Of a stretch of 55,737 bases of DNA, positions 19,447 through 28,305 are shown in pieces (the stretch's first letter is position 1; each line of letters begins with the position of its first letter). Source of the stretch: Epibacterium ulvae (GTDB lineage Bacteria; Pseudomonadota; Alphaproteobacteria; Rhodobacterales; Rhodobacteraceae); assembly GCF_018678075.1 (NCBI RefSeq), contig NZ_JAHHIR010000053.1:1-55737 (forward strand). The letters run 5' to 3'. The position numbers were made by a program, and so were the translations under genes. Below the pieces are notes generated by a model. It was not told where the DNA came from. It did not search any database and was given only the letters and a program-made list of their open reading frames with translations.

Positions 19447-20010
19447 ATGGCGCCTATCACGCCCGCTGAGTTTCGCTTTCGCTTTGCAGCTTGGGCTGCA
19501 GTTCGAGCATCTCAGCGAGGCGTGAGCGGGCTCAAAGTTGACCTAGCATTAGCTGCGCTCAGGAATATCGGCTTCGAGGAACTGGCAAAAAACCCAACCG
19601 CTATCCCAGGTACTGTGGAAGAGTTTGACGCATTGCACCACACGTGGTGCAATACCCTGGTCGCAGAACTGCAGCCGAACGTTAATGCAAGCTATGGCGT
19701 TGCAGCAAAGGTCATCAACGTTTTCATCAAAGCGCTGTGCCTTTCAGATTTCGGCAGTATCGACCCTTCTGTTTCTGGGCGTACCAACGTCTTTCATCCG
19801 CCTGTTGATCGACAGGTTCTGAACGGGCTGGCAAAGAGCAAGACCCTTTCCCGCACTGACAAAATCTACTGGCGTAGAATGCGAGATACTGGGTGGACCA
19901 GATTTGATCAGGATACCTACAACGACGTCATCAGAAGGATGCGCATCCTAGCGAATAACGAGCTGTGGCGGATCGAAGCATATTGGTCAGATCATGCCGC
20001 GGTCATCTAA
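19447..20010 (+). CDS. Unrecognised protein inserted between sucB and lpd
   Basis: A 187-residue soluble protein starting four bases after the sucB stop, with no clear ribosome site, so it probably depends on translational coupling. I cannot assign a family. Visible features are KVINVFIKALC (near 98-108), FHPPVDRQVLNGL (near 125), and a C-terminal WRRMRDTGWTRFDQDTYNDVI followed by ELWRIEAYW. The last aromatic stretch resembles a pattern I have seen in uncharacterised proteins with a helical fold. Base composition looks lower in GC and codon use less biased than in sucB and lpd, suggesting acquisition. It is followed by a repeat element before lpd. Confidence 0.65.
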   Translation: MAPITPAEFRFRFAAWAAVRASQRGVSGLKVDLALAALRNIGFEELAKNPTAIPGTVEEFDALHHTWCNTLVAELQPNVNASYGVAAKVINVFIKALCLSDFGSIDPSVSGRTNVFHPPVDRQVLNGLAKSKTLSRTDKIYWRRMRDTGWTRFDQDTYNDVIRRMRILANNELWRIEAYWSDHAAVI

Positions 20011-20023
20011 TCCCATTCATCTT

Positions 20024-20082
20024 TTCCCAAATACTTCGGGGGAGGCCCGTTCTTGGGCCGGGGGCAGAGCCCCCTCCCCGCT
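20024..20082 (+). repeat. GC-rich intergenic repeat upstream of lpd
   Basis: TTCCCAAATACTTCGGGGG is followed by AGGCCCGTTCTTGGGCC and GGGGGCAGAGCCCCC, containing two nested hairpins. I recognise this as a repeat widespread in intergenic regions of Rhodobacterales (the CCAAATACTT ... GGGGGCAGAGCCCCC type). It lies directly before the lpd ribosome site (AAAGGAG at 20093-20099). Confidence 0.7.
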
Positions 20083-20108
20083 CTCAAAACCCAAAGGAGC
20101 ACATATAA

Positions 20109-21503
20109 ATGTCATCCTATGACGTCATCATCATCGGCGCGGGCCCTGGCGGCTATGTGTCGGCCATCCGTTGCGCCCAGCTGGGCCTGAAAACCGCCAT
20201 CGTTGAGGGTCGCGAAACCCTGGGCGGCACCTGCCTGAACGTGGGCTGTATCCCGTCAAAGGCGCTGCTGCACGCAACGCACCAGCTGCATGAGGCAGAG
20301 CATAACTTTGCCAAGATGGGCCTGAAGGGCAAATCGCCTTCGGTCGATTGGAACCAGATGAAGTCCTATAAGGATGAAGTCATCGGCCAGAACACCGGTG
20401 GTGTTGAGTTCCTGATGAAGAAGAACAAGATCGACTGGCTGAAAGGCTGGGCGTCTATTCCGGCGGCCGGTCAGGTCAAGGTTGGTGATGAGACCTACGC
20501 GACCAAGAACATCGTGATCGCCTCTGGCTCTGTCCCCTCCTCCCTGCCGGGTGTTGAGGTCGACAATGACACGGGCGTTGTCGTCGACAGCACCGGCGCA
20601 CTGGAACTGCCGAAGGTCCCAAAGAAGATGATTGTCATCGGTGCGGGCGTTATTGGTCTGGAACTGGGGTCGGTCTATGCGCGTCTGGGGTCAGAAGTCA
20701 CCGTGGTTGAATATATGGACGCGGTCTGCCCCGGCATGGACAAGGACGTTCAGCGCGGCTTTAAGAAGATCCTCGAAAAACAGGGCCTGAACTTTATCAT
20801 GGGCGCAGCCGTTCAAGGTGTCGATGCGACCAAAACCAAAGCCAAAGTCAAGTATCAGCCCAAGAAAGGCGGCGACGAAGTTGTCTTGGACGCGGATGTG
20901 GTGCTGGTTGCCACCGGTCGCAAACCCTATGCCGAGGGTCTGGGACTGGACGCATTGGGTGTCAAACTGACCGAGCGCGGCCAGATCGCCACTGACGCCA
21001 AATGGGCCACCAACGTGCCGGGCGTCTATGCCATCGGTGACGTAATCGAAGGTCCGATGCTGGCGCATAAAGCCGAAGACGAAGGCATGGCGGTTGCCGA
21101 AGTGATCGCGGGCAAACATGGCCACGTGAACTATGGCGTCATTCCGGGTGTCGTTTACACCACGCCTGAGGTTGCCACCGTCGGTGCCACCGAGGATGCG
21201 CTAAAGGCCGAAGGTAAGAAGGTCAAAGTTGGAAAATTCTCCTTTATGGGCAATGGCCGAGCCAAGGCCGTGGGCCAGGCCGATGGGTTTGTTAAAATCA
21301 TCGTGGACGCCGAAACCGACCGCGTTCTGGGCGCTGCTATCATCGGCCCCGCAGCCGGTGACATGATCCACGAGATCTGTGTGGCCATGGAATTCGGCGC
21401 TTCTGCCGAAGACATCGCCCTGACCTGCCACGCACACCCGACCTATTCCGAAGCGGTCCGCGAAGCCGCCCTGTCCTGCGGCGACGGCGCCATCCACGCC
21501 TAA
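20109..21503 (+). CDS. lpd: Dihydrolipoyl dehydrogenase
   Basis: This is the E3 flavoprotein that reoxidises dihydrolipoamide of the 2-oxoglutarate complex (and possibly others) with NAD+. The 464-residue protein carries FAD motif GAGPGGY near 10-16, redox-active C42 and C47 in [16 protein letters not shown] motif [11 protein letters not shown], the second FAD motif VYAIGDV, and the catalytic His-Glu pair in [14 protein letters not shown]. It closes the sucAB-lpd block, with a strong intrinsic terminator behind it. Confidence 0.97.
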   Translation: MSSYDVIIIGAGPGGYVSAIRCAQLGLKTAIVEGRETLGGTCLNVGCIPSKALLHATHQLHEAEHNFAKMGLKGKSPSVDWNQMKSYKDEVIGQNTGGVEFLMKKNKIDWLKGWASIPAAGQVKVGDETYATKNIVIASGSVPSSLPGVEVDNDTGVVVDSTGALELPKVPKKMIVIGAGVIGLELGSVYARLGSEVTVVEYMDAVCPGMDKDVQRGFKKILEKQGLNFIMGAAVQGVDATKTKAKVKYQPKKGGDEVVLDADVVLVATGRKPYAEGLGLDALGVKLTERGQIATDAKWATNVPGVYAIGDVIEGPMLAHKAEDEGMAVAEVIAGKHGHVNYGVIPGVVYTTPEVATVGATEDALKAEGKKVKVGKFSFMGNGRAKAVGQADGFVKIIVDAETDRVLGAAIIGPAAGDMIHEICVAMEFGASAEDIALTCHAHPTYSEAVREAALSCGDGAIHA

Positions 21504-21517
21504 GGCAACGATATCCA

Positions 21518-21547
21518 AGCCCGCTCATTATTTTGAGCGGGCTTTTT
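21518..21547 (+). terminator. Terminator of the suc-lpd cluster
   Basis: AGCCCGCTC (21518-21526) and GAGCGGGCT (21535-21543) form a perfect nine-pair stem, followed by TTTT. Confidence 0.92.
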
Positions 21548-21561
21548 CTATTGGGTTCGAT

Positions 21562-22086
21562 TTGAACAAAGTCATTTTCTGTCTCTTTATTCTGGCCGGT
21601 CTTGGGATCGGTTTTTTCGGTGCTTCACAACTATGGCCGCGCGAAAGCCGCGCTGAGCGGATCATGTGGTTGTTTGCACAGTATTGCATCCCTCCCTACT
21701 CCCAAGATCTGGACGCGACACTCAACCAAAGGTTGAACAGATGGACGCCGTTGCCTGGGGTTGTAAGCTGGGTTGACGACAGATCCGCCAGTGTTTTGCG
21801 CACAGACGCGCAGCGGTGCAGTATTGCGACCAACGTGCCTTTTGCCCTGAGCCGTGACGAGGCTGCGGAGTTGCGCGATTTGGTCGACGTCTTTGCGCGT
21901 CAGCAGTTTCCTGAACTGGCTTATGACCCCAAATCCACGATGGGTGACACAGAGCTTGCAACAGCATGGGTGTATGGCGCGGTCGCCACGCCTGAACGCT
22001 GGGGGATTTATGCGTTTGCGTATCCTGATTGGGGTGACAGCGCGGGCAGTATTATGAGTTTTAGCCGCAGGAAAAGTGGCCGGTGA
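21562..22086 (+). CDS. Hypothetical protein with N-terminal membrane anchor
   Basis: A 174-residue protein with a hydrophobic N terminus (VIFCLFILAGLGIGFFGA, residues 4-21) acting as signal anchor or signal peptide, and a periplasmic part with three cysteines (one in the N-terminal helix, then QYCIPPY and QRCSIAT). The only usable start is a TTG at 21562 without a strong ribosome site, so the start is uncertain. I do not recognise the family. The stop codon lies inside the hairpin at 22077-22101. It is separated from lpd by a terminator and so is a separate unit. Confidence 0.6.
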   Translation: MNKVIFCLFILAGLGIGFFGASQLWPRESRAERIMWLFAQYCIPPYSQDLDATLNQRLNRWTPLPGVVSWVDDRSASVLRTDAQRCSIATNVPFALSRDEAAELRDLVDVFARQQFPELAYDPKSTMGDTELATAWVYGAVATPERWGIYAFAYPDWGDSAGSIMSFSRRKSGR

Positions 22087-22101
22087 GCAAATCACCGGCC
22101 A
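22073..22101 (-). terminator. Shared hairpin terminator between convergent genes
   Basis: TGGCCGGTGA and TCACCGGCCA form a perfect ten-pair stem with loop GCAAA. On the minus strand it is followed by CTTTTCC, so it best serves the membrane hydroxylase ending at 22281; it may also act on the plus strand, where it overlaps the stop codon. Between it and 22281 lies one more inverted repeat (GGCGACAC/GTGTCGCC near 22148-22172) and nothing gene-like. Confidence 0.65.
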
Positions 22102-22280
22102 GTTGAGTATGGCCCGCTTTGGCGGCTGGGCCAACTTTCGGAACATGGGCGACACAGAGACGGAGGGTGTCGCCTGTAGACTCTCACGCCGTGGCAGGGT
22201 GTTTCCGTCGGGCGCGCATTGCAAAAATCAGAAAAAATTCAATGCGAACAATTCGCTGCCCGAAAGGGGTTGGGAAAACC

Positions 22281-23285
22281 TTAAGTCAGACCGGTTGTTT
22301 TGACCTTGGTCTGAGTTTTCTTTTTCCGCAGACGGCGGGCGGCTTTGACAAAGGGGACGGAATACAACTTCCAGCAGCTATCCATCTCCATCGACTTCAT
22401 GCCGGCGACACCGAATTTCACGTCCCGATTGTCGTCGGGCATGATGTAAGTGCCAAAGATCACGTCCCAGATCGGAAAGAGAAAGGCGAAGTTCTTGTCG
22501 AAATGGGCCGGGTGGCAGCTGTGGTGAACGTGGTGATGGGCTGGCGAAGGAAAGACCTTGGACCAGACACCGGGCCAGCGCAGCCAGATGTGGGAATGAC
22601 GCAGATTATAGGCCAGGATATTGAACAGAAACATCAACACGGGCACGCCGAGAATGCTGGGCAGGCTGGGCACCACATCCAGCACCAGATAGGCCCCTCC
22701 GGTCACTGCGCCGTAGCCCAGGCCGATGCAGAGCTGATACAACAGATTGTCGATCGGGTGTTCACGGTAATTGGACAGCGGGTGCATGACCTCGGCGCTG
22801 TGGTGGACTTTGTGGAATTCCCACAGGATCGGCACTTTGTGCTGCAAGTAATGCACGCCCCAGCCAATGAAATCGGACACCAAGGTAGAGACAAACATAT
22901 AGGCGATCACGATCACCCAGCTGAGACCGCCCTGCGCCGTTGTCGGCAAAGAGGTGATCGACACCCCGGTCATCAGGCGAAACACCATTGCTGCCGCACC
23001 GGCCAACAGGCCGAACATCAGGAAATGACCGATCAGCTTGTGAAAGAAGAAATAACGCACATCCAGCCAGGCAGAGGGGTGTCCCCAGACGGATTTGGGA
23101 AACAGAAACGCTACGAAACTATCGGGCGTCTCCGCTGATTTACGGGCACGGTGTACAGAATAGACCCCAAAGGCGACCAGGATCGACGTCGCCAGATAGA
23201 GGTAAAAGATCCGCTGGCTGGGGTCAAAAACCGCCATCAAGACATGTTTGGCATAGGCCAGATAAGTGGCAAAAAACTCCTGCAC
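22281..23285 (-). CDS. Sterol desaturase / fatty acid hydroxylase family protein
   Basis: A 334-residue membrane di-iron oxygenase. Histidine motifs typical of the superfamily are HYLQH (145-149), HKVHHS (158-163) and HHHVHH (250-255), with a further NLRHSH near 228. Several hydrophobic segments precede and flank them. Substrates in this superfamily include sterols, carotenoids and acyl chains; none can be assigned here. The start is a GTG at 23285, and a TATAAT-like box lies about 30 bases upstream on the minus strand. The C terminus is very basic (RRLRKKKTQTKVK), placing it in the cytoplasm. Confidence 0.88.
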   Translation of the reverse strand: MQEFFATYLAYAKHVLMAVFDPSQRIFYLYLATSILVAFGVYSVHRARKSAETPDSFVAFLFPKSVWGHPSAWLDVRYFFFHKLIGHFLMFGLLAGAAAMVFRLMTGVSITSLPTTAQGGLSWVIVIAYMFVSTLVSDFIGWGVHYLQHKVPILWEFHKVHHSAEVMHPLSNYREHPIDNLLYQLCIGLGYGAVTGGAYLVLDVVPSLPSILGVPVLMFLFNILAYNLRHSHIWLRWPGVWSKVFPSPAHHHVHHSCHPAHFDKNFAFLFPIWDVIFGTYIMPDDNRDVKFGVAGMKSMEMDSCWKLYSVPFVKAARRLRKKKTQTKVKTTGLT

Positions 23286-23320
23286 GGCGGGTCACCTCTG
23301 CGATTTACGACCTCATTATA

Positions 23321-23345
23321 ACGGGTGGGGTTTGATCCCACCCGT
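23321..23345 (-). terminator. Hairpin downstream of the first PPOX gene
   Basis: ACGGGTGGG and CCCACCCGT pair perfectly around a seven-base loop. No long T run follows on either strand, so termination efficiency is uncertain. It separates the flavoprotein gene from the membrane hydroxylase. Confidence 0.55.
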
Positions 23346-23390
23346 CTTACTGTGCAGAAGTCTAATTAAAATTGTGGCAATCCTCGGACG

Positions 23391-23996
23391 CTACCACATT
23401 GTTTTTGCGGCGCGCGGGGCCCATTCGCGGTCATAGGTCTCACCACCTTCTTCGCCTTCGGTGGCCTCGGCTAGCAATTGGCCCACGGACGGCAGATCCG
23501 CGCTTTCGTCACTGCTTGTCCAGGTTTTGGAGCGGATCAGGGCGCGGGCGCATTGGGAATAGATCTCGGCGATGGTGATCACGATCACAGTGGCGGGCTG
23601 TTTGCCGTGTTTTTCAAACCGGGCGCGCAGCTCGGAGTCGGCGGTCAGAATTGCGCTGCCATTCACCCGGATCACATTGTTGGAGCCGGGCACCATGAAC
23701 ATCAGCGACACGCGTTTGTCGCGCACGATATTGCGTAAGGAATCGATGCGATTGTTGCCGCGCCAATCCGGCAGTGCCAGGGTCTGAGCGTCGAGCTCCA
23801 TCACCACCGGCCCTTCGTCGCCGCGCGGGCTACCGTCCGTGCCTTCGGGACCAATTGTCGACAGCACGCAAAACCGAGAGGCCATGATCCATTTGCGATA
23901 CAGCGGTGTCATCTGTGTCACCACCTTGCGCAGAGAGGGCGCGCCCGGAGCGCTGTAAAGGTCCTCTAGCTGTTCAAGTGTCTCGATTGGCTGCAT
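23391..23996 (-). CDS. PPOX-type FMN flavoprotein, copy 1
   Basis: A 201-residue pyridoxamine-phosphate-oxidase-like split-barrel protein, related to the MSMEG_1061-type FMN-dependent flavoproteins. Family features: MASRFCVLSTIGPEGTDGSPRGDEGPVV near the N terminus, LALPDWRGNNRIDSLRNIV for flavin binding, and a C-terminal EIYSQCARALIRSKTW. The start at 23996 (MQPIETLEQLEDLY) aligns with that of the neighbouring paralogue. It is about half identical to copy 2 at 24198 by eye, so the pair arose by tandem duplication. The substrate is unknown. Confidence 0.85.
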   Translation of the reverse strand: MQPIETLEQLEDLYSAPGAPSLRKVVTQMTPLYRKWIMASRFCVLSTIGPEGTDGSPRGDEGPVVMELDAQTLALPDWRGNNRIDSLRNIVRDKRVSLMFMVPGSNNVIRVNGSAILTADSELRARFEKHGKQPATVIVITIAEIYSQCARALIRSKTWTSSDESADLPSVGQLLAEATEGEEGGETYDREWAPRAAKTMW

Positions 23997-24091
23997 GTTC
24001 AAAATCCTATTCTGTCCGAACGTGGTCGATAGGCCCATCTTTTCCGCAGTCGGCCTCTCCTTACGGTGCTCAGATGCTGGCGCAAAATGGC

Positions 24092-24128
24092 AAAAATGCA
24101 CCCTGCGCAAAATTGGGCTGCGCAGGGT
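24092..24128 (-). terminator. Terminator between the two PPOX genes
   Basis: ACCCTGCGC and GCGCAGGGT form a perfect nine-pair stem (24100-24108 with 24120-24128). On the minus strand it is followed by GCATTTTTG. It suggests that the second PPOX copy ends the ftsE operon and that copy 1 has its own promoter. Confidence 0.8.
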
Positions 24129-24197
24129 TTACGTCGGAAAATCTGATGGTTTTATGACAAAAGCTTGTGGTGTTTGACACGATCGCGCGAGGACGCG

Positions 24198-24770
24198 TTA
24201 GGCCGTGTTTTTCGCGCTCCACTCCAGCGCTTCGCCAATCAGCTCTGCCACGGTGGGCAGGTCCTGACTTTGATCGCCGGCAGTCCAGGTCTCGGCCCGT
24301 TTCAGAGCCTGGGCGCATTGGCCGTAGACTTCGTGGATCGACACAAGGATCACGGTTCTGGGTTGTTTGCCGTTCCGGTCAAATCGCGCACGCAGCACGG
24401 GGTCGGCGGTCAGACGCGCGGTACCGTTGATGCGCACCACATTATCGGAGCCCGCCACCAGAAACATCAGTGAGATCCGCCCGTCGCGGATGATATTGCG
24501 CAGACTGTCCAAGCGGTTGTTGCCGGGCCAATCCGGCAGCGCGAGGGTTTTGGAATCCAGCACCTGTACCACCGGCCCTGTGTCTCCGCGCGGGCTGTCG
24601 TCGGTGCCTTCGGGGCCAACGGTGGCCACCATGCACAGGCGCGATGCCATGATCCATTTCTCATAAAGCGGTGACAATTCTGCCATCACCTTGTTGATCA
24701 CCAGATCCGCTGGTGCTTCATAGAACGCCTCAAGCGCTTCTACGGTTTCGATATAGTCAACTTGGGTCAA
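24198..24770 (-). CDS. PPOX-type FMN flavoprotein, copy 2
   Basis: A 190-residue paralogue of the gene at 23391, with the same motifs (MASRLCMVATVGPEGTDDSPRGDTGPVV, LALPDWPGNNRLDSLRNII, EVYGQCAQALKRAETW). The start appears to be a TTG at 24770 that overlaps the end of plsC by 14 bases, with AGGC upstream; no ATG is available nearby. It is the last gene of ftsE-ftsX-plsC-PPOX by overlap, and ends at a terminator. Flavoproteins of this family reduce or bind small quinone or heme-like ligands; no ligand can be inferred here. Confidence 0.83.
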   Translation of the reverse strand: MTQVDYIETVEALEAFYEAPADLVINKVMAELSPLYEKWIMASRLCMVATVGPEGTDDSPRGDTGPVVQVLDSKTLALPDWPGNNRLDSLRNIIRDGRISLMFLVAGSDNVVRINGTARLTADPVLRARFDRNGKQPRTVILVSIHEVYGQCAQALKRAETWTAGDQSQDLPTVAELIGEALEWSAKNTA

Positions 24771-25485
24771 AGCCTGCCTCTTTCATCAAGGCGTTCGAGC
24801 GGGTTTCGACCACGTCTTCCACCCGCGCCATGAACGCGTCCTTGGACAGTCCTGGGGCAATTGGGTCGAGGAATTCAATAACCGCCACGCCGGGCTTTCG
24901 TAAAATTCCCGTGCGTGGCCAGAAAAGGCCCACATTGGTGGCAACCGGCACGCAGGGCTGGCCCAGTTGTTCATACAGAACCGCGGCGCCGACTTTGTAG
25001 GGTTTGTGCACACCGGGGGCGACCCGGGTTCCCTGGGGGTAGATCACCAGCTGGCCGGGTTCCGCAAATTCCTTGGCCACGTCTTGGACCATTTTGGCAA
25101 TCGTGGTGCCGCCTTTGCCACGCTTCACCGGCACGCAGCCCAGACGTTTGGCATAAAGACCGATAACCGGCGTCCACATCAGCTCGCGTTTCATGATGAA
25201 TTTCGGCCAGGGCATATGGCCAAAGAGGATCAGAATATCCAGGAAGCTCTGGTGCTTAGAGGCGATGACAACCTCATCCCGTGGGATGGTACCGCGAATT
25301 TCGGTGCGGATGCCCACCATCCAGCGCGCGCTCCACAGCACCCAAGTGCAATAGACCTTGCAGGCGAGTTTGGCACCCGATTTGGAGAAAATAGCCAGCG
25401 GTGCAAAGAGGATGCCAAGGATCAGCATCGCCGCGTAGATCTGTACCATATACAAAAGCGATCGTAGCCATTGGATAAGGATCAC
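24757..25485 (-). CDS. plsC: 1-acyl-sn-glycerol-3-phosphate acyltransferase
   Basis: This enzyme makes phosphatidic acid by acylating lysophosphatidic acid at the inner membrane. The 242-residue protein has an N-terminal membrane helix (about 10-34), the catalytic HX4D motif as KHQSFLD (H78, D83), and the glycerophosphate-binding YPQGTR (149-154), a variant of FPEGTR. The start is a GTG overlapping the ftsX stop (GTGA), and its end overlaps the flavoprotein gene, so translation is coupled with ftsEX. Alphaproteobacteria often have several PlsC-like proteins with other lyso-lipid acceptors. Confidence 0.9.
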   Translation of the reverse strand: MILIQWLRSLLYMVQIYAAMLILGILFAPLAIFSKSGAKLACKVYCTWVLWSARWMVGIRTEIRGTIPRDEVVIASKHQSFLDILILFGHMPWPKFIMKRELMWTPVIGLYAKRLGCVPVKRGKGGTTIAKMVQDVAKEFAEPGQLVIYPQGTRVAPGVHKPYKVGAAVLYEQLGQPCVPVATNVGLFWPRTGILRKPGVAVIEFLDPIAPGLSKDAFMARVEDVVETRSNALMKEAGFDPS

Positions 25486-26372
25486 GTCAGAGCTCCCAGT
25501 CGTTTCTTGGCGGCGCGGGTGGTGGCAAGAAAGGCCACAAGCGCGCCCAGCGGTGGAATGGCCAGCGGCAGCAGCCAGCTGAGGCCAGAGAAACCCAAAC
25601 CTGTGAGGAAGCCGCCTTCCTCGGATGCGGCGGGCAGGAAGAATATGCCCAGCATGCCGCAGATCACACCCACAGCCGCGCCAAGTAGCGCGCGCAAGGT
25701 GAAACGGCGGACAAAGGCGTGGGCGATGTAAGTATCGAGCGCACCGACCAGTCGCAGCACCTCGATCACCTGAGAATTGGCAGCAAGAGCTGCATTGGCG
25801 GCAAGGGTAATCATCGCCGCCGTGGCACCACCGATCAGCAAGATCGACACCACCGCCAGACGGCGCAGCGCGCGCGCCGCATCCACCAGGGGTTCACGCC
25901 AGCGGGTGTGGTCATCCAGCACCGCGCCCGGCACCTCGGCCTGCAGACGCAGGCGAAGCCCGGTGGCATCATAGGGGGGATTGTCGGCCAGGACCTCAAC
26001 CAATTGCGGCACCGGTAGGGTGTCGAGAGGCAAATCCGCGCCGAACCAGGGTGACAGCATCGCTGCCTGTTCCTCGGACGTGATGACACGGACATTGGCC
26101 ACGCCGGGGGTTTGGTTCAGAATGGTCAGCGCCGCTTCTGTCTGGGCCTGACGTTGATCGGCAGGAGCATTGATGCGCAGGGTCGCAGCGCCGGCCAACT
26201 CATCCGCCCAACGATCCGCCAAACGACCGGAGGCCACCGACAGGGCCAATGCAAACACCGTCAGAAACGCCATGGCGCCGGCCACAAACAATGTCAGTTG
26301 CGCAGTAAAGCCGCTGGGGGGCACCACCCGGTCGGCCTGGGCATCGCCAAGGATCAGGTTGCGCGCGCTCAT
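25482..26372 (-). CDS. ftsX: Cell division ABC transporter permease FtsX
   Basis: The membrane partner of FtsE, 296 residues. It has a cytoplasmic N terminus, a first helix near 23-46, a periplasmic domain (about 50-165) that usually regulates a cell-wall hydrolase or its activator, and three further helices in the C-terminal half (near 175-198, 220-240 and 262-285). The ATG overlaps the ftsE stop (ATGA). No peptidoglycan hydrolase gene is adjacent, so the effector is encoded elsewhere. Confidence 0.9.
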   Translation of the reverse strand: MSARNLILGDAQADRVVPPSGFTAQLTLFVAGAMAFLTVFALALSVASGRLADRWADELAGAATLRINAPADQRQAQTEAALTILNQTPGVANVRVITSEEQAAMLSPWFGADLPLDTLPVPQLVEVLADNPPYDATGLRLRLQAEVPGAVLDDHTRWREPLVDAARALRRLAVVSILLIGGATAAMITLAANAALAANSQVIEVLRLVGALDTYIAHAFVRRFTLRALLGAAVGVICGMLGIFFLPAASEEGGFLTGLGFSGLSWLLPLAIPPLGALVAFLATTRAAKKRLGALT

Positions 26373-27046
26373 AGATCGACCCCCGCCAAGGCCAACTGCC
26401 GGTTGGAGATCCTCAACACGCGTGCCTGCACCTGGTTCTTTGCAGCGCGGATCAGCGGCAGGTCATGGGTCGCGACCAGCACGGTTTTGCCCATATTGTT
26501 CAATTCTACCAACAGGCGCAGCAGACGTTGGGACATTTCCCAATCGACGTTACCGGTGGGTTCATCGGCGATAATCACATCCGGCGACAGGATCACCGCG
26601 CGGGCCAGCGCCGCCCGTTGGCGTTCACCGCCCGACAGTTCCGGCGGTAGCGCATGGGCGCGTTCCGACAGGCCGACCCAGTTCAACAGTTCGTGTAGGT
26701 TGGCCTCTTCTTGGGAGAGATCCTTGCCAGAGACAGTCAAGGGCAGCGCGATATTTTCGATAAGGGTCAGATGGTCCAGAAACCGACAGTCCTGATGCAC
26801 CACACCAACCCGGCGACGCAGATACGCCATCTGGTCGCGGTCCAGCCCGTTCACATCCATGTTAAAGGCCCGTACACGCCCTGCGGTGGGGGCCAATGCG
26901 CCATAGCACATCTTGAGCAGCGTCGTCTTACCTGCCCCGGACGGGCCGGTCAGGAAGTAGAATGAGCCAGGCGCAAGTTGCACCGAGACATTGCTCAGCA
27001 GCTCACCCTCCCCGTAGTTATAGGCTATGTTGTCCAGCTCAATCAC
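26369..27046 (-). CDS. ftsE: Cell division ATP-binding protein FtsE
   Basis: A 225-residue ABC ATPase that with FtsX couples ATP hydrolysis to septal peptidoglycan remodelling. Walker A GPSGAGKT is at 34-41, the signature LSGGERQR at 137-144, and Walker B VIIADEPTG at 157-165, followed by H-loop ATHD. The start is a GTG at 27046. It heads an operon with ftsX, plsC and the second flavoprotein, and is divergent from the zinc-ribbon gene at 27259. The 212-base gap between shows no clear regulatory motif. Confidence 0.95.
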   Translation of the reverse strand: MIELDNIAYNYGEGELLSNVSVQLAPGSFYFLTGPSGAGKTTLLKMCYGALAPTAGRVRAFNMDVNGLDRDQMAYLRRRVGVVHQDCRFLDHLTLIENIALPLTVSGKDLSQEEANLHELLNWVGLSERAHALPPELSGGERQRAALARAVILSPDVIIADEPTGNVDWEMSQRLLRLLVELNNMGKTVLVATHDLPLIRAAKNQVQARVLRISNRQLALAGVDL

Positions 27047-27258
27047 GGCTGCCCCCTCAATTCACGGGCCAGTTGTGCCCCAGCCGGGGGCGGGTTTCAA
27101 TGGCTGGCGTCGTTCAGTTGTGTCTCTCGGGTCCCTCTGCGCCGCCTTGGCCCGCGTCTGTGGCAATTGTGTCTTTCGTGATGGCCGTGAACTGCTTATG
27201 ATTTCTGGAAAATCAAAGATGGTGCGCCCGGGCTGCCGTCTGCGACAAGGAGAACCGA

Positions 27259-28239
27259 ATGCGCCTGACATGTCCAAATTGCGGAGCCCAATATGAGGTT
27301 CCCGACGATGTCATCCCTGATGAAGGCCGGGACGTGCAATGTTCGGACTGCGGCACCACCTGGTTTCAGGCGGGTGCGGCGGGTGTTGAGGCCACGATTA
27401 CTGAACCGGTTGTAGAAGTCGCGTCAGACGCGACTGAGGTGGAAGAGCAGGCACCAGAGGGTGACGATGCCTTTGACGCGCCGGATGCCGACGACAACCC
27501 ACAAGAGGATTACTCCACCGCGCCAGATGAGGTTGCCGAAGAGAAGGTGGAAGAGACCTTCGAAGAGGTCGCAGCAGAAAAAGACGCCGAGGATTTCGCG
27601 CCTGAAGAAGAACCCGCCGATGACCTCGCGGAAGAAGATGAAGATCTCGAAGACGACGAACCGGAACCCGCGCCCCAGCCAGAACGCGCCAGACAGCGTG
27701 GGCTTGACACCTCGGTTGCGGATATCCTGCGGGAAGAAGCCAAACGCGAAGCGGCCCTACGTGCGGCCGAGGCAACCGGGCTGGAGACACAACCGGATCT
27801 GGGACTGGAAAGCCCCTCTCCCGATGACACGGAACAACGCGCGCAACAGACCCGCGAACGTATGGCGCGGCTGCGCGGCGAAGACCCTGACAGCCCGGAA
27901 GAGGACTATTCGGGTTCCCGCAGAGGCTTGTTGCCCGACATCGAAGAAATCAACTCATCCCTGCGCGGCGGGTACGAGGTGCCAGCCGCAGCGGCCCAGG
28001 GCCTGACCTATGACGAGGCACCACAGCGGCGGCGCAGCGGATTTTTGCGGGGCTTCACTATTGCGATCCTGATCGCGGTGGCGGCGGCCATGGTCTATCA
28101 GAATTCCGCAACCCTCGCGGTCTATGTGCCCGAAGCAGAGCCGCTGTTGCAGTCCTATGTGGATTGGGTGAATGAGACCCGCGTGTGGCTGCACACCCAG
28201 GTGGAGCAATTGGCGCAACAGCCGACCGCGCCCGAATAA
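27259..28239 (+). CDS. Zinc-ribbon, acidic, single-pass membrane protein
   Basis: A 326-residue protein. The N-terminal MJ0042-type zinc ribbon (CPNC at 5-8 and CSDC near 29-32) is followed by a long Glu/Asp-rich low-complexity region (about 45-150), a basic middle part, and one hydrophobic helix near 263-283 (TIAILIAVAAAMVYQ) with a short C-terminal tail. Proteins of this layout are common in alphaproteobacteria next to ftsEX and have no established function. The topology puts the zinc ribbon in the cytoplasm. Confidence 0.85.
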   Translation: MRLTCPNCGAQYEVPDDVIPDEGRDVQCSDCGTTWFQAGAAGVEATITEPVVEVASDATEVEEQAPEGDDAFDAPDADDNPQEDYSTAPDEVAEEKVEETFEEVAAEKDAEDFAPEEEPADDLAEEDEDLEDDEPEPAPQPERARQRGLDTSVADILREEAKREAALRAAEATGLETQPDLGLESPSPDDTEQRAQQTRERMARLRGEDPDSPEEDYSGSRRGLLPDIEEINSSLRGGYEVPAAAAQGLTYDEAPQRRRSGFLRGFTIAILIAVAAAMVYQNSATLAVYVPEAEPLLQSYVDWVNETRVWLHTQVEQLAQQPTAPE

Positions 28240-28305
28240 CCTTCCAGCTCGCCCGCTGAGGCGCGCGCTACAAACAACATCGCAGGCCGCAAGGCTGGAC
28301 CGCCC

